A stretch of 34,464 nt of DNA from positions 1 through 34,464 of the forward strand of contig CANQRT010000002.1 in the NCBI GenBank assembly GCA_947626325.1, given 5' to 3'. Within the stretch, counting starts at the first letter, position 1, and the number at the start of each line of letters is the position of its first letter. The DNA comes from Candidatus Gastranaerophilales bacterium (GTDB lineage Bacteria; Cyanobacteriota; Vampirovibrionia; Gastranaerophilales; Gastranaerophilaceae). The translations under genes were made by a program, and so were the position numbers. Positions 16,695 to 24,355 of this stretch are shown in pieces. The notes under the pieces were generated by a model. It was not told the DNA's origin. It ran no database searches and worked only from the letters and a program-made list of their open reading frames with translations.

Positions 16695-16855
16695 AATTGC
16701 GTCCTGTCGCTGCGTATAGATAACTTCTAAACTCGGCTCGAGCTGCGGAACTCGCCTCACTTTGTGAGGCTCAAACAGTCCTCGCTTTGACACTGCCTCG
16801 CAAAGAAGTTTAACTATACTCCGCAATGGACTTTAATTTTTATATTATTTGTTTT
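16678..16855. repeat. Long palindromic element A (perfect 21-bp arms, GC-rich core)
   Basis: Positions 16678-16698 and 16835-16855 are exact reverse complements over 21 bp, AT-rich. Between them lies a GC-rich core that continues the pairing imperfectly: TATAGATAACTTCT near 16716-16729 against AGAAGTTTAACTATA near 16805-16819. It closes near the centre with a perfect hairpin GCCTCAC-TTT-GTGAGGC (16754-16770). The whole 178 bp could fold into one long hairpin in DNA or RNA. No coding frame on either strand looks like a protein. It may be a MITE-like or REP-like repeat or a structured RNA. Confidence 0.75.
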
Positions 16856-16868
16856 TTAAAGTTCTAAC

Positions 16869-17023
16869 AAATCAAAAAAATAAAATCCTCTGCTCGGTAT
16901 TTGTTTCTATATTGCTAAACTCTGCCAAAGGCTCCGCTAAAATACGCTCCGCCTTGACGTTGCAGAGTTAAGCAATAAAAACGAAACAGAATACAGGCTT
17001 TCGGATTTTATTTTTTTTGATTT
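16869..17023. repeat. Long palindromic element B (same architecture as element A)
   Basis: Outer arms 16869-16888 and 17003-17023 are reverse complements except for one bulged base in the A/T run. Inner arms ATTGCTAAACTCTGC (16911-16925) and GCAGAGTTAAGCAAT (16962-16976) match at 14 of 15 positions, and AAGGC/GCCTT continue towards the apex. As in element A, the outside is AT-rich and the core GC-rich, but the sequences differ. It starts 13 bp after element A ends. Confidence 0.72.
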
Positions 17024-17040
17024 ATTTATAATTCTTACAG

Positions 17041-17084
17041 TAAAGATAGAAACGCAGTATCGGTTTTCAAACTTACTATCTTTA
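17041..17084. repeat. Third hairpin in the same intergenic region
   Basis: TAAAGATAG (17041-17049) and CTATCTTTA (17076-17084) are exact reverse complements with a 26-nt loop. It lies between element B and the terminator of the autotransporter gene. Confidence 0.5.
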
Positions 17085-17102
17085 TTGGAGTTTATTTTAT
17101 AT

Positions 17103-17134
17103 AAAAAAAAGCCCCTTATTCGGGGGCTTTTTTT
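17103..17134 (-). terminator. Rho-independent terminator of the intact autotransporter gene
   Basis: A GCCCC/GGGGC stem with a 6-7-nt loop, flanked by an A run on the left and a T run on the right, 17 bp after the stop codon. On the minus strand it gives a GC stem followed by a U run; the symmetry lets it act in both directions. Confidence 0.88.
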
Positions 17135-17150
17135 AAAGTTGGAAATATCA

Positions 17151-19724
17151 TTATTTCTTAGCTATATATTTTTTCTCGCCAGTTGAGTTAGCGTGTTTAG
17201 GTTCAGCTTTACCCAAAGTCCATCTTAAACCAGCTTGGAACCCAACACCGCTTCTACCGCCAGCAGTAAAGAAGGTCTGGAAGAAACCAGTTAATCTTTC
17301 ACCCCAAGTTTTTCTGATACCAAAACCATATTTAACAAATGGTTTAACACTTAACTCAGGTAGTGTTGCATCAGAAGCATTAAATTCTGTTTTATCTAAA
17401 ACATTCCAAACAACACTAACACCAGCATAAGGCTGCCAGCCGTTATTTAAGTTTCCTATAAATTTCAAACCAGGTTCAAAAGCGATAGCGTGTAAAGGAT
17501 CACCATTAACTCTTATTCCAGATGAGGTTGTATAATCAAAAGTATTAACAAAAGAATAAGACATCATATAGCTTGGCTGGATAATAAATCTACCCTCAGC
17601 TAATTCCCAGTTATAACCAGTTTTAGCAGCGATACCAGACATTAATAAAGAAAAATCATCATTACCATATCTAGTATCAGCGTTAGCGATATTAGAACCA
17701 ACGTTAGCTGTAATACCAGCGAAGTAGTTATCTTTATAAGCCATACCGACTAAACCAAGAGTAGCGCCGTTTTGATAAATACCAATACCGTCATAAGCCT
17801 GGTGAGAACCGTTGTAACCCAAGTATGCACCAAACATACCGTCCCAACCGTGACCTAACTCCATAAGTTCACTTTCAGCGCCGAAGAAAGAGCCCCAAGC
17901 GACATTAGAAACTTTAGGCCCGTGATTAAGTTTAACATTTTCGAAAGTTGCATAAGGTCTAAACCAAGCAGAAGTGTTGTCGTAAGGAGTATTAGTCGGA
18001 TCAAAGACTAAGTTAGAGTCAGAAGCTGCGTATTTATTTCTATTTTTTAAAGCTTGACGTTGAGCCTTAGTCATTAACATATACATATCCATGTTGCGGA
18101 ATGCTTCATCGTAGGAATTTAACTGAGTTAAATAACCGCCGATTTGAGCAGCGATAGGAGCAGCCATAACAGCGGGGTTAAAATCATGGTAGCTGTTACC
18201 ACTTGGAGCAATTGATATTCCGTTAGAATCACTAGTTGCGGTAAACCACCTTAAAGGTGATAATACATCTTTAGAAATCCCTTCTTTAATACTTAAATCG
18301 TAGTTAACAGCGTCAGTTCCGTTAAATCCCAAAGCAGATTTAAGTTGTTTTTTAGTATAATAATGGCTTTGACTGTTCAGCGTATCAGGAATAATATTAA
18401 AGTCTTCTAAAGTTACTTGAATACCCGAAGGATTTGGACTCAATGATGCGCTGTTACCGTTTTTAAACACATCTGTTTGACCAGTTGCCATACTTAAATC
18501 AGAAGCAAGTAATGAACCGTTTGTTAAAGTAGTATGATTGCTTAAATCTTCAAATTTTCCATTAGCAGCATCCAAGCAAGAATTTTCTCCTACTGTAAAA
18601 TTATATGTTTCACCATAAGTAGTTCCTTGTCCGAGGTGAAGTTTACCGCCATTTTCCATTTTAATTGTTCCGTCAATCTTACCCTCGTTGTTAACGGTTG
18701 TTTTTTCACCTTTAATGGTTACTTCACTACCTTTATCACCTAAAGTACCTGTAGAATTAACAACAACGTTACCTTGAGTTTCTTCATTTCCGCCAATTGT
18801 ACCATTTTTTATTGTACCTGATGAATTAACAACCAAGTCGCCTGTAACTTCGCCCTCATCATTTCCAGTGTTAGTTAATTCTTGTTTTTGTAAATCTATA
18901 ACACCGCTATTATTAATTGTTGAGTTATCAAGGTCAATGCCGCCTGTAATATTACCAAAGTTATTAACTGTTGTATTACTTCCCTCTATGGATATGCTAG
19001 GTTCTTCATTAACACCGATAGTACCACCTTGGTTGTTAGTAATCACACCGCCTGTTGAATTGATTTCAGATTCTATTTTACCGCTGTTAACAACATTTCC
19101 GCCTTGGTTAAAGAGAGAACCGCTGCCGCCATCACCGCCTTTAATTGTTGCGTTAGCTTCGTTATAAATAGTACTGCCCTCTCCATTAACAACCGTACCA
19201 GAAATTTCACCCTTTGCTTCGTTATAAATAGTACCGCCGTTTTGGTTTTGGAGTCCTTTTTCTGCCCCCTCAGGTTCAATTCCGCTGTTTGTAATTTTAC
19301 CTGAGTTATGGATAACACCGCCGTCATTAAAAAGATTTCCTTTTATTTCACCTTTACTTTCACTTTCTCCACCATTAGAACCGTTATTTATAGTACCTTT
19401 GTTGGTAAACTCACCTTGTTCATTTGTTATTTTACCTTCATTATTGATGGTTCCGCCTTCTTCGTTTTTAATATAACCGTTTGTTTCGTTAGTGATTTCT
19501 CCGCCCTCTTTAACATTGAGAGTTCCGCCGTCTTTTACGTTATATCCCCCGTTATCTTTGTTTGTGGTTTTTCCTGATACATCGGTTACGCCTCCAACAT
19601 TTATAGGACCGCTGTTTGTGGTATCTCCGCCCATACTAAATCCCGCATTTGCAGGTAAAATTGAACTGTATTGAAATGCCATGCCTAAAAGCAATACTGC
19701 TATTAACACTTTTCTCTTCTTCAT
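17151..19724 (-). CDS. Autotransporter with beta-helical N/G/T-rich passenger and C-terminal barrel
   Basis: An intact ~857-residue outer-membrane protein. The start is placed at the ATG at 19724, which has GAGGA 7 nt upstream, not at the upstream in-frame GTG. A signal peptide (KRKVLIAVLLLGMAF...ANA, about 30 residues) precedes a long passenger of short repeats such as GGTINNEGKITN and NNSGVIDL, predicted to wind as a beta-helix rich in Asn, Gly and Thr and without cysteine after the export signal except one. From about 570 the AAQIGGYLTQLNSYDEAFR linker and the barrel (WFRPYATFENV to LRWTLGK) match the frame-broken paralogue at 4348-6917. After the last strand there is a ~20-residue hydrophilic tail ending KKYIAKK, whereas autotransporters usually end in an aromatic residue. 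The passenger's role, probably adhesion, is inference. Confidence 0.87.
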   Translation of the reverse strand: MKKRKVLIAVLLLGMAFQYSSILPANAGFSMGGDTTNSGPINVGGVTDVSGKTTNKDNGGYNVKDGGTLNVKEGGEITNETNGYIKNEEGGTINNEGKITNEQGEFTNKGTINNGSNGGESESKGEIKGNLFNDGGVIHNSGKITNSGIEPEGAEKGLQNQNGGTIYNEAKGEISGTVVNGEGSTIYNEANATIKGGDGGSGSLFNQGGNVVNSGKIESEINSTGGVITNNQGGTIGVNEEPSISIEGSNTTVNNFGNITGGIDLDNSTINNSGVIDLQKQELTNTGNDEGEVTGDLVVNSSGTIKNGTIGGNEETQGNVVVNSTGTLGDKGSEVTIKGEKTTVNNEGKIDGTIKMENGGKLHLGQGTTYGETYNFTVGENSCLDAANGKFEDLSNHTTLTNGSLLASDLSMATGQTDVFKNGNSASLSPNPSGIQVTLEDFNIIPDTLNSQSHYYTKKQLKSALGFNGTDAVNYDLSIKEGISKDVLSPLRWFTATSDSNGISIAPSGNSYHDFNPAVMAAPIAAQIGGYLTQLNSYDEAFRNMDMYMLMTKAQRQALKNRNKYAASDSNLVFDPTNTPYDNTSAWFRPYATFENVKLNHGPKVSNVAWGSFFGAESELMELGHGWDGMFGAYLGYNGSHQAYDGIGIYQNGATLGLVGMAYKDNYFAGITANVGSNIANADTRYGNDDFSLLMSGIAAKTGYNWELAEGRFIIQPSYMMSYSFVNTFDYTTSSGIRVNGDPLHAIAFEPGLKFIGNLNNGWQPYAGVSVVWNVLDKTEFNASDATLPELSVKPFVKYGFGIRKTWGERLTGFFQTFFTAGGRSGVGFQAGLRWTLGKAEPKHANSTGEKKYIAKK

Positions 19725-19731
19725 CTTTAAT

Positions 19732-19736
19732 TCCTC
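19732..19736 (-). promoter_or_regulatory. Ribosome binding site of the intact autotransporter
   Basis: GAGGA on the minus strand ends 7 nt before the ATG at 19724. It lies inside the alternative longer frame that would start with GTG, and so supports the shorter start. Confidence 0.6.
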
Positions 19737-19742
19737 TTTCAC

Positions 19743-19793
19743 GTCTTAATCTTTTTAAGCATAAAAATTAACCTTAAATGTGTCTATTAAGAC
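19743..19793 (-). promoter_or_regulatory. Inverted repeat in the 5' leader of the autotransporter mRNA
   Basis: GTCTTAAT (19743-19750) and ATTAAGAC (19786-19793) are exact 8-bp reverse complements. Both lie inside the predicted leader, just ahead of the ribosome site. A stem here could protect or gate the message, or could bind a regulator as DNA. Confidence 0.4.
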
Positions 19794-19806
19794 TAATTTT
19801 TAATTT

Positions 19807-19835
19807 ATCATGTCATGTTATAACTAATTTGTCAA
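19807..19835 (-). promoter_or_regulatory. Promoter of the intact autotransporter gene
   Basis: On the minus strand a perfect TTGACA (19835-19830), a 17-bp spacer, and CATGAT (19812-19807; 4 of 6 to TATAAT). Transcription should begin near 19800, giving a leader of about 75 nt. Confidence 0.6.
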
Positions 19836-19902
19836 GAAAATTAATTTTATTAAAATCTTTTATCCTTTGGTTTAGACTGTATTCTTAAAAAAAAGGTTAT
19901 AT

Positions 19903-20235
19903 ATGGGTGAAATATCACAAAAATTAGGTTTAAGAATTAAAGAGCTGAGGGAAAGAAATCATTTAACTCAGTTTAAACTTGCCGAGCTTATTAATATGGA
20001 GCCTTCTAATCTTTCTAAAATAGAACGCGGTATTCAAATGCCTAAGGAAGAAACACTTGAAGCTATTATTAAGGTGCTTAATATTGAATTAAAAGAATTA
20101 TTTGATTTTCAACATTTTATGGAGCACGAGGATATATTAAAAATACTTATTGATATTTTAAAAAATTCAAACTTACAAGAACTTAGAGCTTATTATAAAA
20201 TGATTAATTCTGTTCGCGATTTGAATAATGTATAA
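19903..20235 (+). CDS. XRE-family helix-turn-helix transcriptional regulator
   Basis: A 110-residue protein. The first ~65 residues form the Cro/C1-type DNA-binding fold: GLRIKELRERNHLTQFKLAELINMEPSNLSKIERG, with the recognition helix around 36-45, then PKEETLEAIIKVLNI. The remaining ~40 residues are charged and helical and probably mediate dimerisation. It starts with ATG after an AAGG site and is transcribed divergently from the intact autotransporter, sharing a 178-bp promoter region, so it may control that gene or itself. A perfect bidirectional terminator follows directly. No toxin or phage gene is next to it, which argues against an antitoxin or phage repressor. Confidence 0.88.
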   Translation: MGEISQKLGLRIKELRERNHLTQFKLAELINMEPSNLSKIERGIQMPKEETLEAIIKVLNIELKELFDFQHFMEHEDILKILIDILKNSNLQELRAYYKMINSVRDLNNV

Positions 20236-20266
20236 AAAAAGACCTGTTAATTAACAGGTCTTTTTT
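20234..20266. terminator. Bidirectional terminator between the XRE regulator and nrdG
   Basis: GACCTGTTAA and TTAACAGGTC (20241-20260) form a perfect palindrome with an A run before and a T run after. It serves the convergent plus-strand regulator gene and the minus-strand nrdG. Confidence 0.9.
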
Positions 20267-20271
20267 ATAAT

Positions 20272-20772
20272 TTATTTATTATTGTCATAATGTAAAACAA
20301 CTTCGCCTTTTTCAAGCGTCTTTTGAACATCTATAATACGCTGATTTGAGCTTCCAATCCAGCATAAATTATTGTCGTTCAATGCTTTTATAAATCTTCC
20401 ATCTACAAGAACATCAATATACTTCATCTTAGGATTTTGCTTGAATTCTTCCCATAAAAATCCTGTATAAACCCAAACTGTTTTACCTGGGTATTGTTCT
20501 TTGACTTTTCGCATAAGACGGAAAGTTTCACCACGGTTAAACGGGTGCAGAGGGTCACCGCCCGAAAATGTTATTCCCGATATATACGGTTTATCAAGCG
20601 CTTCAAAAAGCTCATTTTCAGCTGCCTCATCAAAAGGAAGCCCCCCTGTTATATCCCAGGTGACGGGGTTTTGACATCCCTCACATTGGTGGTTGCACCC
20701 TGCAACCCACAATACAACCCTTAGCCCGTCGCCGTTTAGCATATCATCTTTTGTTATATTATGGTAATTCAT
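20272..20772 (-). CDS. nrdG: Anaerobic ribonucleoside-triphosphate reductase activating protein
   Basis: A 166-residue radical-SAM activase that uses a 4Fe-4S cluster and S-adenosylmethionine to generate the glycyl radical on NrdD. The cluster cysteines are C26, C30 and C33 in AGCNHQCEGCQNP (CX3CX2C). The SAM-contacting GISFSGGDP-type block appears as GITFSGGDPLHP. Length and layout are normal for NrdG. It starts 4 nt after the nrdD stop, so the two form an operon and are made together. It is oxygen-sensitive and works only in anaerobic cytoplasm. Confidence 0.95.
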   Translation of the reverse strand: MNYHNITKDDMLNGDGLRVVLWVAGCNHQCEGCQNPVTWDITGGLPFDEAAENELFEALDKPYISGITFSGGDPLHPFNRGETFRLMRKVKEQYPGKTVWVYTGFLWEEFKQNPKMKYIDVLVDGRFIKALNDNNLCWIGSSNQRIIDVQKTLEKGEVVLHYDNNK

Positions 20773-20776
20773 ATCT

Positions 20777-22918
20777 TTACATACTTACTCTGTCTTTTAT
20801 CTCTTCCATTTTTGCTTCGTTAAGACGAGTATCACCTTTTACTCTGGAGTATGAAAGATAACCGTTCATCCTATCTATTTTTGTTAAATTTCTGCTTCCG
20901 CATTTCGGGCAGACATCCATGTTTAGTTCTTGGTGTCCGCAATCATCACAGTATGAAAGCGACAAGTTGACACCTTCATAAAATCCCATATCCATTGCTC
21001 TTTCAATCAAGGTTCTGATTGCTTCTTTGTTGTAAGAAACAGGATATTTTACATACTGGATTTTACCGCCGTTCATTAAGTTCCAAAATCTGTTTTCCAA
21101 ATCCTGCTTTTGTATTGGTGTTATATTTTCCGTTACGTGGCAGTGGAAGCTGTTGGAAACATATCCTCTATCTGATACATTCGGAACTATACCGTATTTT
21201 TCACGGAATTGAGTTACCTGCAACCCGCATAAGCTTTCAGCAGGGGTGCCGTATAGTGCGTATAAGTTTCCGTCTTCTTCCTTGAACTCGTTTACACGTT
21301 TATTAATAAATTCCATTACTTCAACGGCAAATTGACCGTCCTCTACAAGTGATTTACCATTATGGATTTGTTGAAGTTCATTTAATGCCGTAATACCAAA
21401 TGAAGCTGTTGCAGCCTTTAATAACGGTTTAATTTTGTCGTGGAAGCCTAAGTGACCGCCGTAAAATCCGCCTTCGCAGTATGCAAGAGGGTTCGTTGAA
21501 GCACGCATTTCACCCAAGTAATCGTAAGTTCTTATATGGATTTTTCTGATTAACTGCAAATAGTAATCAAGAACTTCATAAAAGTCTTTGCTTTCTTTTT
21601 TAGCTTTTGCATAAATCATAGGTAAATGCAAGCTGATAGCGCCGATATTAAACCTTCCTACAAATATAGGTTTATCGTTTTCATCAGCAGGCTTCATTCC
21701 GCCTTTTTCATACCATGGAGATAAGAAAGCTCTGCAGCCCATTGGGGATACTACTCTTTTATATTTTTTATACATACTTGCAACATAACCGTCGCCAGTT
21801 AAACTTAACCAGTCGGGGTACATTGACTTTTGCGAGCATTCTAAGCCTGCTTCAAATACATCTTCTAACACTCCGCCTTTGCCGTGGAGCTCTTTATCAT
21901 ATAAGAATACAAGTTTCGGGAACAGTACGGGTTTTTTGCATTCTTTCTTTCCTTGTCCGTTCTTTCTTGTATTTAATGCCGATATTGAAGCCATTTTTTC
22001 ATATTCGCTTGTCCCTAACCCAAAGGTTATTGTTATAAACGGATAATCGCCTCTTGATGAAGCAACGGTATTAAATTTATATTCCCAGCCTTGGAAGCCT
22101 TGGTCAAAATCTGTTTGAACATCATTTAACGCTTCTTTTCTTGCTTGTTCAAAATTTAAACCCATTGAAATATAACGCTCATACTGTTTGTTATATGTTT
22201 TTTCAGCATAAGGCGCAAGTAATTTATCGACTTCGGGAACTGTAAATCCGCCGTATTGCTGGCTTGCTGCTGCCATTACGATGTCGCCTATTACGTCAAA
22301 TGCTACGGCTAAAGTCTTTGGTTCATTGTACCAAAGGTTGCCCATTTCAAATCCGCCTTTTAATACTTCTGCTACATCAAATAAACAGCAGTTCATTGTG
22401 TCACGTCTTGCTGACATATCATGAATATATATATATCCGTCACGGATTGCCTGTAAATCTTCAACTGTTAAGAAGAATTTTTTGTATAATTCTTTATTTA
22501 ATTGATTAAATATTAATGAACGTTTTGTTGATACTAAAGCTGAATCGGAGTTTGAGTTTTCCTTATCACCGATATACATTATTTTTTGGCTTTCTTGATA
22601 TACTTTATCAAGCATTCTTACAAAGTCTTGCTTGTAATTACGATAGTTTCTGTAGCTTTGGCATACTTTAGGGTTAACGTTTTCCAGTGCTTCTTCTACT
22701 ATATTATGCATTTCTTGAATTTGTATTTCATTATGTCCGCTGTTTTTCACTTCTTTTTCAACAATAGAACAAATATCATTTAATTGTTCTTCTGTGAAAT
22801 CAATTAACACACGTCTTGCCGATTTTTTTACGGCATTTACAACTTTTTGCAGGTCAAATTTTTCTTTAGTGCCGTCTTTTTTTACAACATACAGCTGTTC
22901 TTTTTCTAAATTTGCCAT
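20777..22918 (-). CDS. nrdD: Anaerobic (class III) ribonucleoside-triphosphate reductase
   Basis: Catalyses reduction of ribonucleoside triphosphates to deoxyribonucleotides with a glycyl radical. An N-terminal ATP-cone (about 8-100; KKDGTKEKFDLQKVVNAVKKSARR) senses dATP/ATP. The catalytic barrel follows, with the MNCCLFD and FNIGAISLHLP blocks. The C-terminus has four zinc cysteines (C657, C660, C670, C673) and the glycyl-radical loop RMNGYLSY with the radical on G686; the more familiar form of this loop is RVCGYL. Its 713 residues are usual. A GAGGGA ribosome site precedes the ATG, and a palindrome lies 31-58 nt upstream. Confidence 0.96.
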   Translation of the reverse strand: MANLEKEQLYVVKKDGTKEKFDLQKVVNAVKKSARRVLIDFTEEQLNDICSIVEKEVKNSGHNEIQIQEMHNIVEEALENVNPKVCQSYRNYRNYKQDFVRMLDKVYQESQKIMYIGDKENSNSDSALVSTKRSLIFNQLNKELYKKFFLTVEDLQAIRDGYIYIHDMSARRDTMNCCLFDVAEVLKGGFEMGNLWYNEPKTLAVAFDVIGDIVMAAASQQYGGFTVPEVDKLLAPYAEKTYNKQYERYISMGLNFEQARKEALNDVQTDFDQGFQGWEYKFNTVASSRGDYPFITITFGLGTSEYEKMASISALNTRKNGQGKKECKKPVLFPKLVFLYDKELHGKGGVLEDVFEAGLECSQKSMYPDWLSLTGDGYVASMYKKYKRVVSPMGCRAFLSPWYEKGGMKPADENDKPIFVGRFNIGAISLHLPMIYAKAKKESKDFYEVLDYYLQLIRKIHIRTYDYLGEMRASTNPLAYCEGGFYGGHLGFHDKIKPLLKAATASFGITALNELQQIHNGKSLVEDGQFAVEVMEFINKRVNEFKEEDGNLYALYGTPAESLCGLQVTQFREKYGIVPNVSDRGYVSNSFHCHVTENITPIQKQDLENRFWNLMNGGKIQYVKYPVSYNKEAIRTLIERAMDMGFYEGVNLSLSYCDDCGHQELNMDVCPKCGSRNLTKIDRMNGYLSYSRVKGDTRLNEAKMEEIKDRVSM

Positions 22919-22948
22919 GACTTATCCCTCACCTTCTCCAAAGTAACC

Positions 22949-22976
22949 AAAAATACGTAATAAATTACGCATTTTT
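22949..22976. promoter_or_regulatory. 13-bp near-perfect palindrome upstream of nrdD
   Basis: AAAAATACGTAAT (22949-22961) and ATTACGCATTTTT (22964-22976) pair at 12 of 13 positions with a 2-nt centre. It lies in the nrdD leader or promoter. An operator for a dimeric regulator, or an mRNA hairpin, is likely; it does not match the NrdR-box consensus I know. Confidence 0.45.
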
Positions 22977-23080
22977 AGTTTTCTTATTTTTTCCCAAATC
23001 TCACAATTTGTTTTTTTATTTTACAATATTTTTTTAATAATGTAAATAAAAATATATACTTTAGATATTATTTTTTTTAA

Positions 23081-24355
23081 CTACGTTGTTGATGCTTCAT
23101 CAAAAGATTGCATATATTTTTTATTTTCTTCAAATCTTTGCTGTATTCTTTCATTTAATGTTGGAAAATCATTTTGTGAATATCTTTGCATTTCAGCTAT
23201 AACCATATCAGCATTGATTTTTTGCCCAGGCACCAGTTTGTGATTTTTTGCCTGACTTACAAATAATTCCAATTCCGCAGGTGTAAATACATACAAGTTA
23301 TCTTTCATAAATTTTGTAACTTTAGAATAATCAAAATCTTTTGTACTTTCCTGTTCATCATACTTGTAAAGTGTGTATTTTATCATATCTCCTACGGCAA
23401 AATCTTTCATATCGCCGACAGCTAATTTAAAATCGGCTCTGCCTGGACGTAACAGTGCTGCATCAATTAATTTCGGATTATTAGCTGTACCTATCCAAAC
23501 AGCACCTTTTTGAGCACATTTATCTGCACAGCTTAACATAGCCCTTACTTCTTTTATGCATTCGGGATTATCTATTCTGTCCATAAAGAAGTTATCAACA
23601 TCATCTTTAAAGTTTATTACGGTATATTTCCCTGTTTTATTAAAGTTTTCTTCTGCTTTTGCAAATGCTTGTTTTATATTTCTGACATTTTGAGCGTGGT
23701 TATTACCGTTTAATTCAACATCTTCAACTTTTATACCGAGATATCTTAAATGTTCGCAGACTTTTTCAGCCATATAAGATTTTCCTCCGCCTGTCGGGCC
23801 GTATAATAATACTCCATTTGGAATTTCGGCATGATAGCTTATATATTTATCATATTGTTTAGCAGCAAGCGGAGCTATTAAATCTACTGCGAGTCTGTAT
23901 TTTTCAACTCCGTAGCCTTGTACGGCATTTAATCCTATTTCATGCCCGTCGTTTGTGGGTTTTATAGCAGCTAAATTCATAAATCCATAATAATATTTTT
24001 TTGCACCTTCATAAGAAATTCTTAAATCTTTGGAAATTTGATTAATAGAATCTTCTGTTTCCTGCTTAACTCTTGCTTCTTCTTCAAGTCTTTGTTTTTC
24101 TTGACGGTTGCCTTGGTAAACGGCTGTGCCTATTACTCCTGCATATAATACTATATATCCTAAAATAAAAGGATCTATAAAACCGAATGAGGGTGATTTT
24201 CTGCCTTTTTGAATGCCGATAAGTGCTTTGCCATAACTGCCGTTTGACTGTTCTATGTTTGGTTGTGATATTGTATTTTCAACTTTTAACGGTTGATTTT
24301 GTTTTATTTGATTTGTGCGTATATGGTTTGCTCCGTTTATTGCGCTTATAATCAT
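23081..24355 (-). CDS. Membrane-anchored AAA+ ATPase with intact P-loop
   Basis: A 424-residue protein. Near the N-terminus a short SFG motif (56-58) precedes one membrane segment (about 60-80), a charged helical linker (85-125), and an AAA+ module. Walker A is canonical (GPTGGGKS, 186-193). The Walker B position reads TVINFKDDVD (245-254), lacking the usual DE pair in its normal place but acidic. Sensor 1 is GTANNP (289-294). The second region of homology carries LLRPGRAD, with R303 and R306 as arginine-finger candidates. This is the FtsH/Cdc48-like type of AAA+ domain without any protease domain. Its ATG overlaps the stop of the other AAA+ gene by 4 bp, so the two proteins are probably made in fixed ratio and may assemble together. 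The substrate is unknown. Confidence 0.8.
   Translation of the reverse strand: MIISAINGANHIRTNQIKQNQPLKVENTISQPNIEQSNGSYGKALIGIQKGRKSPSFGFIDPFILGYIVLYAGVIGTAVYQGNRQEKQRLEEEARVKQETEDSINQISKDLRISYEGAKKYYYGFMNLAAIKPTNDGHEIGLNAVQGYGVEKYRLAVDLIAPLAAKQYDKYISYHAEIPNGVLLYGPTGGGKSYMAEKVCEHLRYLGIKVEDVELNGNNHAQNVRNIKQAFAKAEENFNKTGKYTVINFKDDVDNFFMDRIDNPECIKEVRAMLSCADKCAQKGAVWIGTANNPKLIDAALLRPGRADFKLAVGDMKDFAVGDMIKYTLYKYDEQESTKDFDYSKVTKFMKDNLYVFTPAELELFVSQAKNHKLVPGQKINADMVIAEMQRYSQNDFPTLNERIQQRFEENKKYMQSFDEASTT

Noticed and set aside
16611-16826. An open frame of 71 codons on the minus strand across palindromic element A
   Set aside because: It lies inside the inverted repeat, has a low-complexity tail of F, I, L and V from the AT-rich arm, no ribosome site, and resembles no protein.
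18860-19680. Several long open frames on the plus strand opposite the autotransporter passenger
   Set aside because: They mirror the repetitive Gly/Asn/Thr codons of the minus-strand gene and have no ribosome sites or protein-like composition.
22980-23080. Possible NrdR boxes (ATATTGT and AAATTGT) upstream of nrdD
   Set aside because: Their spacing is about 20 bp rather than the usual ~31 bp, only half of each box matches, and such AT-rich words are expected by chance here.
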